Shown here: positions 17,743 through 25,446 of the stretch, piece by piece
Numbering within the stretch: the stretch's first letter is position 1
Layout of the letters: every line of letters starts with the position of its first letter
Assembly: GCA_900539325.1 (NCBI GenBank)
Contig: UQCC01000001.1
Coordinates: 326,878-390,877, forward strand
Length of the DNA stretch: 64,000 nucleotides
Direction of reading: 5' to 3'
Source: an uncultured Eubacterium sp.
GTDB taxonomy: Bacteria; Bacillota; Clostridia; Oscillospirales; Acutalibacteraceae
Program-made: the position numbers and the translations under genes
Notes under the pieces: generated by a model
Databases searched by the model: none
What the model was told of the DNA's origin: nothing
What the model saw: the letters and a program-made list of their open reading frames with translations, nothing else

Positions 17743-17768
17743 AAGCCTCGAAATTCGAGGCTTTTTCT
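17743..17768 (+). terminator. tRNA-cluster terminator
   Basis: AAGCCTCGAA pairs with TTCGAGGCTT around a one-base loop region, then TTTCTTTTT. It begins at the CCA end of tRNA-Lys. Confidence 0.9.
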
Positions 17769-17833
17769 TTTTGCTATTTACTATTTCAGCTTTTTATGAT
17801 ATTATATTTAAAATTCAAATTAAGAGGTATAGT

Positions 17834-18736
17834 ATGGGACTTTGGGATAAGGAATATATTGGTCTTTGCAAAAAGATTTTAACTACCGGTACAGAGGTTG
17901 TAAACAGAACAGGTATTAATACAATTAAAGTTCCGTCACATCATTTTCAACTTGACATTGGTGAGGAATTCCCGATTTTGACAACAAAGCAGTTGTTCAT
18001 CAGACAAGCTGTTCTTGAAATGCTTTGGATATATCAGGCTCAATCAAACGATGTTCGTTGGCTTCAAGAGCGTGATGTTAACATTTGGAACGAATGGGAA
18101 ATAGATGAAGAAGGCTATTGGAATGCAGCTCAAATGCTCCCAGATGAAAACGGTAAGCTTGTGAAGCAAAATGTTCATAAGTTTTTCGGAAAAGAATATG
18201 CACATACTATCGGTACTGCTTACGGTTATATTGTTAATAAATTCCAAATGACTCAAAATTTAATCGATAAAATCAAAAACCATCCTGAAGACAGAAGAAT
18301 GGTAATGACTCTTTGGCAAAATGATTATCTTGATACCGCCGTTCTTCCAAGCTGTGTTTGGTCAAGCGAATGGGATGTTACAAACGGCAAGCTTAATTGC
18401 TGGGTTCATCAAAGAAGCTGTGATGTACCGCTCGGACTTCCGTTTAATGTTACTCAGTATTCTGTACTTAACTCAATGCTCGCACAAGTTTGCGGCTTAA
18501 AGCCGGGAACGATTGACTGGTCAATTAAAGACGCACATATTTATGTTAATCAGGTTGACGGCATTAAAGAACAAATCAGAAGATTTGACGAACAGGGTGA
18601 TTTGCCTGCACCTCAGCTTTGGCTTAATCCCGATGTTAAAGATTTCTTTGAATTTGACAATTCAAGAGATTGTAAAGATGTTAAACTTTTGAATTATGAA
18701 CATCTTGGTAAAATTAAATTCCCAATCGCACAATAA
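17834..18736 (+). CDS. thyA: Thymidylate synthase ThyA
   Basis: Makes dTMP from dUMP using methylene-tetrahydrofolate. The nucleophile is Cys174 in LPSCVWSSEW, followed by the phosphate-binding HQRSCDVPLG and LPFNVTQYS blocks. The sequence around the cysteine differs from the common PPCH form, so this is a divergent ThyA branch. I place the start at ATG 17834 (MGLWDKEY) with an AAGAGG ribosome site 6 bases away; a longer frame from 17732 would overlap tRNA-Lys and its terminator. The product is 300 residues. folA follows after 9 bases and regenerates the folate oxidised here. Confidence 0.93.
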   Translation: MGLWDKEYIGLCKKILTTGTEVVNRTGINTIKVPSHHFQLDIGEEFPILTTKQLFIRQAVLEMLWIYQAQSNDVRWLQERDVNIWNEWEIDEEGYWNAAQMLPDENGKLVKQNVHKFFGKEYAHTIGTAYGYIVNKFQMTQNLIDKIKNHPEDRRMVMTLWQNDYLDTAVLPSCVWSSEWDVTNGKLNCWVHQRSCDVPLGLPFNVTQYSVLNSMLAQVCGLKPGTIDWSIKDAHIYVNQVDGIKEQIRRFDEQGDLPAPQLWLNPDVKDFFEFDNSRDCKDVKLLNYEHLGKIKFPIAQ

Positions 18737-18745
18737 GGAGAATAT

Positions 18746-19219
18746 ATGGCTGTTTCTATGATTGCCGCTGTGGGCAAAAATCTTGAGCTCGGTAAAAATA
18801 ATGACCTTATATGGCACTTTAAAGAGGATATGAAGTTCTTTAAGGAAACTACTATGGGTCATCCTGTAATTATGGGCAGAAAAACTTTTGAATCACTTCC
18901 AAAAGCTCTTCCCGGCAGAAGAAATATTGTTATTTCATCAAATCCGGAATATAAAGCCGAAGGTGCGGAAACCGTTACTTCTGTAAAAGACGCTTTGAAA
19001 ATCGCCGAAGCTGAAGATGTGTTCGTTATAGGCGGCGGTAGGATATATAAAGAATTCTTGCCTTATGCGGATAACCTTTATTTAACGGAAATTAATGCCG
19101 AATGTAAAGATGCCGATACTTATTTCCCTGAATTTAACAAAAGTGATTATATTAAGGAAATAGTTAACTTCTATGATGTAAACGGCACCGAATTTTATCA
19201 TGTGATATATAAAAAATAA
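18746..19219 (+). CDS. folA: Dihydrofolate reductase
   Basis: Reduces dihydrofolate to tetrahydrofolate with NADPH. The 157-residue product has the N-terminal MIAAVGKNLELGKNNDLIW, the GHPVIMGRKTFESLP cofactor segment, PGRRNIVISS, and the VIGGGRIYKEFLP motif near residue 95, all expected of DHFR. Ribosome site AAGGAG. Its coupling to thyA closes the thymidylate cycle. A terminator follows 8 bases after the stop. Confidence 0.95.
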   Translation: MAVSMIAAVGKNLELGKNNDLIWHFKEDMKFFKETTMGHPVIMGRKTFESLPKALPGRRNIVISSNPEYKAEGAETVTSVKDALKIAEAEDVFVIGGGRIYKEFLPYADNLYLTEINAECKDADTYFPEFNKSDYIKEIVNFYDVNGTEFYHVIYKK

Positions 19220-19226
19220 TGTATTT

Positions 19227-19258
19227 AAGCCTTTCTGTTATGAAAGGCTTTTGTATAT
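19227..19258 (+). terminator. thyA-folA terminator
   Basis: AAGCCTTTC (19227-19235) pairs perfectly with GAAAGGCTT (19242-19250), followed by a T-rich run. Confidence 0.85.
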
Positions 19259-19299
19259 TTTTGTAAAAACAGGGAATATTAATGTAAAAAATATTTTAA

Positions 19300-19368
19300 T
19301 TTCCTATTGACAAAGTAGGAAATAAGTTATATATTATAGGACGAAAAACCTATAAATTTAATAGGAAT
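19300..19368 (+). promoter_or_regulatory. iscS promoter with repeated TAGG/CCTA half-sites
   Basis: TTGACA (19307-19312), 17-base spacer and TATATT (19330-19335) form the promoter. The -35 lies inside a perfect inverted repeat TTTCCTA-N9-TAGGAAA (19300-19322). Two further repeats overlap downstream: TATAGG-N8-CCTATA (19335-19354) and CCTAT-N7-ATAGG (19349-19365). The arrangement looks like an operator for a dimeric repressor, possibly an Rrf2/IscR-type Fe-S sensor; no regulator gene is present in the window. Confidence 0.6.
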
Positions 19369-19388
19369 AAAAAAGGCAGGTTAAAATT

Positions 19389-20573
19389 ATGGCAACGATT
19401 TATGTTGATAATGCTGCAACCACACAGCTTTCGGATGCTGCTTTGGAAGCTATGAAACCTATGATGCAGGAGATTTACGGCAACCCGTCATCGCTTCATC
19501 ACATCGGTCAAATCGCAAAGGAACATCTTGAAGATGCAAGAGCAAGGGTTGCAAAATGTATAAATGCAAATCCAAACGAAATTTACTTTACTTCCGGCGG
19601 CAGTGAAGCCGATAATCAGGCTATTCTCACAGCTGCATACAACGGTGCAAAAAAAGGCAAAAAACACATTATATCTTCTAAATTTGAACATCACGCTGTT
19701 CTTCATACACTTGATAAACTTGCAAAAGAAGGTTTCGAGATTGAACTTCTTGATGTATACCATAACGGCATTGTTAAAGTAGAAGATGTTAAAAATGCTA
19801 TCAGGGAAGATACAGCCCTTGTTACGATTATGTCGGCAAATAATGAAGTCGGCACAATTCAGCCGGTTAAGGAAATAGGTGCCGTATGTAAAGAAAGAGG
19901 TGTTTTGTTTCACACAGACGCCGTTCAGGCATTCGGACATATTCCGATTGATGTTGTTGATATGAACATTGATATGCTTTCTATTTCAGCCCACAAGTTC
20001 CACGGTCCTAAGGGTGTAGGTCTTTTGTATTGCAGAAAAGGTATCATTCTTCAAAACCTTATTAACGGCGGTGCTCAGGAACGCGGTAAGAGAGCAGGTA
20101 CCGAAAATATGGCGTCTATCGTAGGCATGGCAGCCGCTATGGAAGAAGCTGTTAAAAATCTTGATAAAAACGCAAAATATGTAAGCGCACTTCGTGATAA
20201 AATTATTGACGGATGTGCAGATATTGAACTTCACACATTAAACGGCGACAGATATAACAGACTTCCGGGCACGATTAACTTCAGTTTTGAAGGAATTGAG
20301 GGTGAAGGACTTATTCTTCTTCTTGACCAAGACGGTATTTGTTCTTCGTCGGGCTCTGCTTGTACAAGCGGCTCACTTGACCCGTCACATGTTCTTTTGG
20401 CTATGGGTGTGCCTGTTGCAAGTGCTCACGGTTCACTTCGTATTTCTCTTTGTGAATATAACACAGAAGAGGAAGCGGATATTATTATCAATTCAATCCA
20501 CAAGGTTGTAACATATTTAAGATCAATTTCTCCTGTTTGGGAGAAAATTCAAAACGGAGAGGAAGTAGAATAA
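19389..20573 (+). CDS. iscS: Cysteine desulfurase (IscS/NifS)
   Basis: PLP enzyme that removes sulfur from cysteine and passes it on as a persulfide. The 394-residue product has the PLP lysine K203 in SAHKFHGPKG, HTDAVQA before it, and the catalytic Cys325 in SSGSACTSGS. It is first in iscS-iscU-nadA-mnmA, whose products use its sulfur: scaffold IscU, [4Fe-4S] enzyme NadA and the tRNA thiolase MnmA. The stop overlaps the iscU ATG (TAATG). Confidence 0.95.
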   Translation: MATIYVDNAATTQLSDAALEAMKPMMQEIYGNPSSLHHIGQIAKEHLEDARARVAKCINANPNEIYFTSGGSEADNQAILTAAYNGAKKGKKHIISSKFEHHAVLHTLDKLAKEGFEIELLDVYHNGIVKVEDVKNAIREDTALVTIMSANNEVGTIQPVKEIGAVCKERGVLFHTDAVQAFGHIPIDVVDMNIDMLSISAHKFHGPKGVGLLYCRKGIILQNLINGGAQERGKRAGTENMASIVGMAAAMEEAVKNLDKNAKYVSALRDKIIDGCADIELHTLNGDRYNRLPGTINFSFEGIEGEGLILLLDQDGICSSSGSACTSGSLDPSHVLLAMGVPVASAHGSLRISLCEYNTEEEADIIINSIHKVVTYLRSISPVWEKIQNGEEVE

Positions 20574-20995
20574 TGGCATTATATTCAGAAAAAGTAATGG
20601 ATCACTTTACAAATCCAAGAAATGTTGGTAAAATCGAAGATGCTGACGGCGTTGGAGAAGTAGGCAATGCTAAGTGCGGCGATATTATGAAAATTTATCT
20701 TAAAATTGATGAAAATCATATTATTACCGATGTTAAGTTTAACACTTTCGGTTGCGCATCTGCAATTGCTTCAAGTTCAATGGCTACCTGCCTTATCAAG
20801 GGCAAGCCTGTAAGTGAAGCTGTTGAGCTTTCAAACAAAGCAGTTGTTGAAGCACTTGACGGATTACCTCCGGTAAAAATTCACTGTTCTGTGCTTGCGG
20901 AGGAAGCAATCAAGGCAGCCGTTAAGGATTATTACGATAAAAACGGCATTGAGTACGATCCTGAAACATTTAAGGAAAAGGATGCTCACGAATAA
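20573..20995 (+). CDS. iscU: Fe-S cluster scaffold IscU/NifU N-domain type
   Basis: A 140-residue scaffold on which Fe-S clusters are assembled. The three ligand cysteines are visible in KCGDIMK (about residue 36), FGCASAIASSS (about 62) and IHCSVLAEEAI (about 106). It begins MALYSEKVMDHFTNPRN, the family start; a longer in-frame start 36 bases upstream lies within iscS and is rejected. A GGAGAGGAAG ribosome site sits inside the end of iscS. Confidence 0.94.
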   Translation: MALYSEKVMDHFTNPRNVGKIEDADGVGEVGNAKCGDIMKIYLKIDENHIITDVKFNTFGCASAIASSSMATCLIKGKPVSEAVELSNKAVVEALDGLPPVKIHCSVLAEEAIKAAVKDYYDKNGIEYDPETFKEKDAHE

Positions 20996-21030
20996 AAATA
21001 AATCTTATATGTGATGCTTAGGAGTAGGTT

Positions 21031-21945
21031 ATGGCTTTAAAAGACATACAAGAGGAAATTTTAAAATTAAAAAAAGAAAAAGATATTTGCATTTTGGCGC
21101 ATTGCTATCAATCACCCGATATACTTGAAGTTGCTGATTTTGTAGGCGACAGTTTTGCTTTGTCTGTTTCGGCTTCAAAAGTAACCAACAAAACAGTTAT
21201 TATGTGCGGTGTTAGATTTATGGCAGAGACCGTAAAAATTCTTTCACCCGATAAAAAGGTTATTCTTGCAAACGGCGATGCAGGTTGTCCGATGGCTGAA
21301 ATGATGGATAAGGAGCTTATTGAACAGGTTAAGGAGCAATATCCGGAGTATACTGTTGTGGCTTATATCAATACCACAAGCGAACTGAAAACGGTTTGTG
21401 ATGTTTGCGTAACTTCTTCATCGGCACTTAAAATTTGCAAGAGCCTCGACACTGATAAGATCTTGTTTATCCCGGATAAAAATCTTGGTTCGTACATTGC
21501 AAAACAATTACCTGAAAAAGAATTTAAACTTCTTTCGGGCGGATGTCCTACACATGCAAGAATGGGCATTTCCGATGTAAAAAAAGCAAAGGCGGCTCAT
21601 CCTGAGGCTTTGTTCCTTGTTCATCCGGAATGTGTTCCGGAGGTTGTTGCCGAAGCGGATTATGTCGGCTCAACAACAGGCATAATGAATTATGCAAAGG
21701 AAAGTGACGCCAAAGAATTTATTATCGGTACCGAAAGCAGTATTGTTTCTCACTTGCAGCTTGCATGTCCCGACAAAATGTTTTATCCGCTTTCAAAAGA
21801 CCTTGTATGCCACAATATGAAACTTACTACTATTATAGATGTACTTAATTCGGTTAAAGGTATAGGCGGCGAAGAAATAGAACTTGACGAAGATGTCAGA
21901 CTCGGCGCAAAGCGTTGCATAGACAAAATGATTGAGTTAGGCTGA
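21031..21945 (+). CDS. nadA: Quinolinate synthase NadA
   Basis: Condenses iminoaspartate and dihydroxyacetone phosphate to quinolinate for NAD synthesis, using a [4Fe-4S] cluster. The three expected ligands appear in MCGVRFMAET, VHPECVPE and LVCHNMKLT. Length 304 is normal. nadB and nadC are not in the window. Placement behind iscS-iscU suggests it is a main client of the scaffold. Ribosome site TAGGAG. Confidence 0.94.
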   Translation: MALKDIQEEILKLKKEKDICILAHCYQSPDILEVADFVGDSFALSVSASKVTNKTVIMCGVRFMAETVKILSPDKKVILANGDAGCPMAEMMDKELIEQVKEQYPEYTVVAYINTTSELKTVCDVCVTSSSALKICKSLDTDKILFIPDKNLGSYIAKQLPEKEFKLLSGGCPTHARMGISDVKKAKAAHPEALFLVHPECVPEVVAEADYVGSTTGIMNYAKESDAKEFIIGTESSIVSHLQLACPDKMFYPLSKDLVCHNMKLTTIIDVLNSVKGIGGEEIELDEDVRLGAKRCIDKMIELG

Positions 21946-21948
21946 TAT

Positions 21949-23007
21949 ATGAAAAAAGCTATTATTGCAATGAGCGGCGGTGTAGATTCAAGCGTTGCCG
22001 CTCTTTTTATGAAAGAACGCGGATACGACTGTATCGGTGCAACTATGAAGTTGTATGACAATGAGGATATAGGTATCAGCAGGGAAAAGACCTGTTGTTC
22101 TCTTGATGATATTGAAGACGCAAGAGCCGTTGCGTATAAACTCGGAATGCCTTATTATGTTTTCAATTTTAAAGATGAATTTGAAGAAAAAGTTATTGAG
22201 AAATTCATTTCAACATATGAAGCAGGCGGAACGCCTAATCCTTGTATTGATTGCAACAGATATTTAAAATTTGAAAAGCTTATGAAGCGTATGGAAGAAT
22301 TGCAATACGACTGTGTTGTTACAGGTCACTATGCCGATATTGAATTTATTAACGGTAGATACATGCTTAAAAAAGGCAAGGATTTATCAAAAGACCAAAG
22401 CTATGTTCTTTATTCGCTTACACAATATCAGCTTGCACATACTGTTTTTCCTTTGGGTAGATATTCAAAGGACGAAATCAGAGAGGTTGCCGAAAAGCAC
22501 GGATTTATCAATGCACGCAAGCGTGACAGTCAGGATATCTGCTTTGTTCCGGACGGTGACTATTCAAAATTTATTAAAAAGCACAATGGCAAAACCTATC
22601 CAAACGGTAATTTTGTTGATAAAAGCGGTAATGTCCTCGGTGAACATAAAGGCTTGATACGATATACAATCGGTCAAAGAAAAGGACTTAACATTGCACT
22701 TGGTCATCCGGTTTATGTTATAAGTAAAGATGTTGCAAACAATACCGTTGTTTTAGGCTCAAACGATGACTTGAATAAGTCAAAACTCAGAGCAACCGAC
22801 TTTAATTGGATTGCCGAAAAGCCAAACGGCAAAATTAATTGTTCGGCAAAAACACGATATAATATGCGTGAAGTTCCGTGTACGGCATATTGTGACGGTG
22901 ATGATGTTATTGTTGAATTTAACACTCCCGTTAGAGCAATCACTCCCGGTCAGGCTGTGGTTTTATATGACGGAGAATATGTTCTCGGCGGCGGAACAAT
23001 CGAATAA
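21949..23007 (+). CDS. mnmA: tRNA-specific 2-thiouridylase MnmA
   Basis: Thiolates U34 of Lys, Glu and Gln tRNAs. The 352-residue enzyme has the PP-loop SGGVDSSVAA near the N-terminus, the catalytic cysteine pair in NPCIDCNRY (about residue 100) and QDICFVPDG (about 195), and the C-terminal beta-barrel with the PGQAVVLYD motif. It needs persulfide from a cysteine desulfurase, supplied by iscS in the same operon; tRNA-Gln(TTG) and tRNA-Lys(TTT), both expected substrates, are encoded 4 kb upstream. Confidence 0.95.
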   Translation: MKKAIIAMSGGVDSSVAALFMKERGYDCIGATMKLYDNEDIGISREKTCCSLDDIEDARAVAYKLGMPYYVFNFKDEFEEKVIEKFISTYEAGGTPNPCIDCNRYLKFEKLMKRMEELQYDCVVTGHYADIEFINGRYMLKKGKDLSKDQSYVLYSLTQYQLAHTVFPLGRYSKDEIREVAEKHGFINARKRDSQDICFVPDGDYSKFIKKHNGKTYPNGNFVDKSGNVLGEHKGLIRYTIGQRKGLNIALGHPVYVISKDVANNTVVLGSNDDLNKSKLRATDFNWIAEKPNGKINCSAKTRYNMREVPCTAYCDGDDVIVEFNTPVRAITPGQAVVLYDGEYVLGGGTIE

Positions 23008-23052
23008 AGTCGCTTATTAACGAAAATTTCATTAATTATTCATTTTGTTTTA

Positions 23053-23080
23053 TTGAATTAATATGAAAAAGATGTATAAT
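23053..23080 (+). promoter_or_regulatory. Promoter of the 23.1 kb small RNA
   Basis: TTGAAT at 23053-23058, 16-base spacer, perfect TATAAT at 23075-23080. The start should be near 23087. No ORF with a ribosome site follows before the terminator. Confidence 0.7.
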
Positions 23081-23086
23081 TAAGTC

Positions 23087-23228
23087 ATAAAATAAATACG
23101 GGGTGGAAGACATATAAAGGTTTCTCCAACCAAGGCATTGATTGTCTCGGAGTCGGTATTAATGTTTCTCTTTTCATTGTTTCTCCTCTAACCGATGTCT
23201 TTAAAAAGGCTCCAATCCACCTTTTTTG
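23087..23228 (+). ncRNA. Candidate small RNA with UCUCC-type loops
   Basis: About 140 nt between a good promoter and an intrinsic terminator. The ends pair: GGTGGA (23102-23107) with TCCACC (23216-23221), directly followed by six T, so the closing stem doubles as the terminator. Inside, AAGACAT (23107-23113) matches ATGTCTT (23195-23201), GGTT-TCTCC-AACC (23119-23131) is a hairpin presenting TCTCC, and AATG-N10-CATT (23161-23178) presents TTTCTCTTTT. A further TTCTCCTCT lies at 23181-23189. These pyrimidine motifs are complementary to Shine-Dalgarno sequences, which suggests a trans-acting regulator. I could not assign an RNA family; a 6S-like rod is an alternative. Confidence 0.6.
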
Positions 23229-23244
23229 TTATAAATTTGTTATA

Positions 23245-23278
23245 AACATCCGATTATATTGTCGGATGTTTATTTTTT
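23245..23278 (+). terminator. Intrinsic terminator
   Basis: AACATCCGA (23245-23253) pairs with TCGGATGTT (23262-23270) around an 8-base loop, followed by TATTTTTT. It backs up the small-RNA terminator just upstream. The remaining stretch 23279-23373 is AT-rich and holds the next promoter. Confidence 0.75.
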
Positions 23279-23331
23279 GTAATAAAAATGTTATTTTTTC
23301 TTAATTTACTATTTATTTTATATAAAAAATC

Positions 23332-23340
23332 TGTTATAAT
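23332..23340 (+). promoter_or_regulatory. Extended -10 promoter element
   Basis: TGTTATAAT (TG, one base, TATAAT) 34 bases before the lipoprotein start. The -35 region is only AT-rich. Confidence 0.45.
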
Positions 23341-23373
23341 TATTTCATATATTGTCTGTAAAGGAGATAGTGC

Positions 23374-24678
23374 ATGAAATATTTTAAGCTTTTTGTATGC
23401 GTTGTTTTAATTGTTGCGTTATTCTCCGGATGCAGTTTTAGACTTGCCTCATCAGTAAATGATTTGATTTCTGCCGTTGCTCCTTTTGGAGATAATACAG
23501 ATGTGAAAAGTGCTCTTGACAGCTTTATGACAAATGGATATTCACTTAAAAACCCATCATCGGGCGAATATATTACATCTTATAATTTCTACGATTTAGA
23601 CGGTGATGATAAAGAAGAAGCTGTTGCTTTTTATGAACCAAACGATAATCTTGGAACAATTCGTATGGCAATAATCAAAGAATATTCAGGTAAATGGAAA
23701 GTGGTTTCTGATATAACCGGTTACGGAGATGATGCGTACCGTCTTGATTTTGCCGATGTCAATAATGACGGCAAGGACGAAATTTTAGTATGTTGGAACA
23801 CCATTTCAAATTCAAACAGTCATTCTTTTGTTGTTTATAATATCAAATTTGAAGATAAAAAATTTGTAATTAATCAAATAAATAATGAGGATATATACTT
23901 AAATAATTATGTTATTGTGGATTTTAAACAAAACGGAAATAATGAAATTTTAATGTTTGAAATCAATTCGGGCACAAAAACAAGTGCCAAGGCAGAGCTT
24001 TATTCCGTTAATAATAACGAATTCAAACTAAAAGGTGAAACAAAACTTGATTCTCGTGTCATTTCTTACAGGAATATAAATGTTGAAAAAGCAGAAGGCG
24101 ATATTAGAGTTTACGCCGATGCAATAGGCTCTAACGGTGCCAGTATAAGAACAGAAGTAATTTATTGGTCAAATATGTACAACTCGATTGTTTCTCCGTT
24201 TTACAGCTATTCCACAGGAAGAACATCAGGGACTTCAAGAGGTTGTCTTGTTAATTCAAGTGATATAAACGATGATGACAGAATAGAAATTCCCACTGAT
24301 GCATCATTAAAAAAATTGCCTAAAAATATAAAATCACTCAATTGGAAAATCTATAATAAAACAATTCTTGTTCACAAGGCATATTCGTTATATGTTATCG
24401 ATGATAATTACAACATTATAATTCCGGATGAATATTTTAAAAATATTTCTGCTGTGTATAACAGTGATTTAAGAGAAATGACTGTTATAAATAAGCAAAC
24501 AAAAAAATCTGTTTTTTCAATAATGCCTGTTTTAAAAGCTGTGTATGATGAAAAAACATATCAAGGATATAACATTATACTTGATAAATCGGGTTATTAT
24601 TATCTTGCAAAAGCAGGTAATGATAAGGATATAAAAATTTCTGTAAACGATTTAAAGCAATATATCAAAATTTGTTAG
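23374..24678 (+). CDS. Lipoprotein with EF-hand/VCBS-like repeats
   Basis: A 434-residue exported protein of unknown function. The N-terminus (KYFKLFVCVVLIVALFSGC) is a lipoprotein signal with the lipid-accepting Cys at about residue 20. Two calcium-binding-type loops, DLDGDDKEE (about 72) and DVNNDGKDE (about 128), are spaced as in VCBS/FG-GAP repeat proteins, and the remainder is beta-rich. It is followed after 24 bases by a response regulator and its kinase, so it may be part of, or sense for, that signalling system. AAGGAGA lies 9 bases before ATG. Confidence 0.7.
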   Translation: MKYFKLFVCVVLIVALFSGCSFRLASSVNDLISAVAPFGDNTDVKSALDSFMTNGYSLKNPSSGEYITSYNFYDLDGDDKEEAVAFYEPNDNLGTIRMAIIKEYSGKWKVVSDITGYGDDAYRLDFADVNNDGKDEILVCWNTISNSNSHSFVVYNIKFEDKKFVINQINNEDIYLNNYVIVDFKQNGNNEILMFEINSGTKTSAKAELYSVNNNEFKLKGETKLDSRVISYRNINVEKAEGDIRVYADAIGSNGASIRTEVIYWSNMYNSIVSPFYSYSTGRTSGTSRGCLVNSSDINDDDRIEIPTDASLKKLPKNIKSLNWKIYNKTILVHKAYSLYVIDDNYNIIIPDEYFKNISAVYNSDLREMTVINKQTKKSVFSIMPVLKAVYDEKTYQGYNIILDKSGYYYLAKAGNDKDIKISVNDLKQYIKIC

Positions 24679-24702
24679 TTTACTGTTTAAGAAAGGTACG
24701 GT

Positions 24703-25422
24703 GTGAATATGAAAAAGGTGCTTGTAGCTGAAGATGAAGAATCTATCAGAGAATTTATTGTAATCAACCTTTCTCGTTCCGGTTATACTGTTGAACAAGC
24801 CGAAAACGGACTTGTTGCACTTCAAAAATTCAAACAGGACGAAGAAGGTTTTGATGTTGCAATTCTTGATATTATGATGCCGGAACTTGACGGCCTTGCC
24901 GTATGCAAGGAGCTCCGTAAACTTTCGTCGGATTTAGGTATCATTATGCTCAGTGCAAAAACTCAGGAAATGGACAAGGTAACGGGCTTGCTTTTCGGGG
25001 CTGATGACTACGTTACAAAACCGTTTTCTCCAAGTGAACTTATGGCAAGAGTAGATGCCATTTACAGAAGAGTTGAAATGACAAGAGGGTTTAAAAAGGG
25101 AGACGCAAACGCCGACAGTATCGTTCTTGACGAATTTGAACTTAATCTTCGTAATCGTACTCTTTTAAAATCCGGTAATATGATTGAACTTACTCAGGTA
25201 GAATTTCAAATAGTTGAGTATTTCTTCCGCAATCCAAATGCAGCTTTGTCAAGAAATGACATCTTAAAGCAAGTTTGGGGAGCAAATTATTTCGGCGATG
25301 AAAAAATTGTTGATGTTAACATTCGCAGACTTCGTATGAAAATTGAAGATAATCCGTCAAGCCCGACAAGACTTGTAACAATATGGGGATTAGGTTACAA
25401 GTGGATTACAAGTGAGCAATAA
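24703..25422 (+). CDS. OmpR/PhoB-family response regulator
   Basis: DNA-binding output of a two-component system. Receiver domain in residues 1-120: acidic pair ED at 10-11, phosphoacceptor Asp56 in VAILDIMMPE, switch Ser in MLSAKT and Lys in VTKPFSP. The winged-helix domain ends with the typical DVNIRRLRMKIEDNP and LVTIWGLGYKW. The GTG at 24703 lies 6 bases after GAAAGG; ATG at 24709 (spacing 12) is the alternative. The kinase starts 24 bases after the stop. Confidence 0.92.
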   Translation: MNMKKVLVAEDEESIREFIVINLSRSGYTVEQAENGLVALQKFKQDEEGFDVAILDIMMPELDGLAVCKELRKLSSDLGIIMLSAKTQEMDKVTGLLFGADDYVTKPFSPSELMARVDAIYRRVEMTRGFKKGDANADSIVLDEFELNLRNRTLLKSGNMIELTQVEFQIVEYFFRNPNAALSRNDILKQVWGANYFGDEKIVDVNIRRLRMKIEDNPSSPTRLVTIWGLGYKWITSEQ

Positions 25423-25446
25423 ACAGAAAGTAGAGTTTTTTAGCAA

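Noticed and set aside
17732..17833. A 34-residue N-terminal extension of thyA starting at 17732
   Set aside because: It would start inside tRNA-Lys and run through the terminator; the ATG at 17834 has a ribosome site and the normal ThyA start.
17760..17833. A promoter for thyA (TTGCTA-18-TATGAT)
   Set aside because: Both boxes are weak and other AT-rich combinations fit as well; not listed as a feature.
17694..17882. 62-codon frame over the end of tRNA-Lys
   Set aside because: It is made of tRNA and terminator sequence and has no ribosome site.
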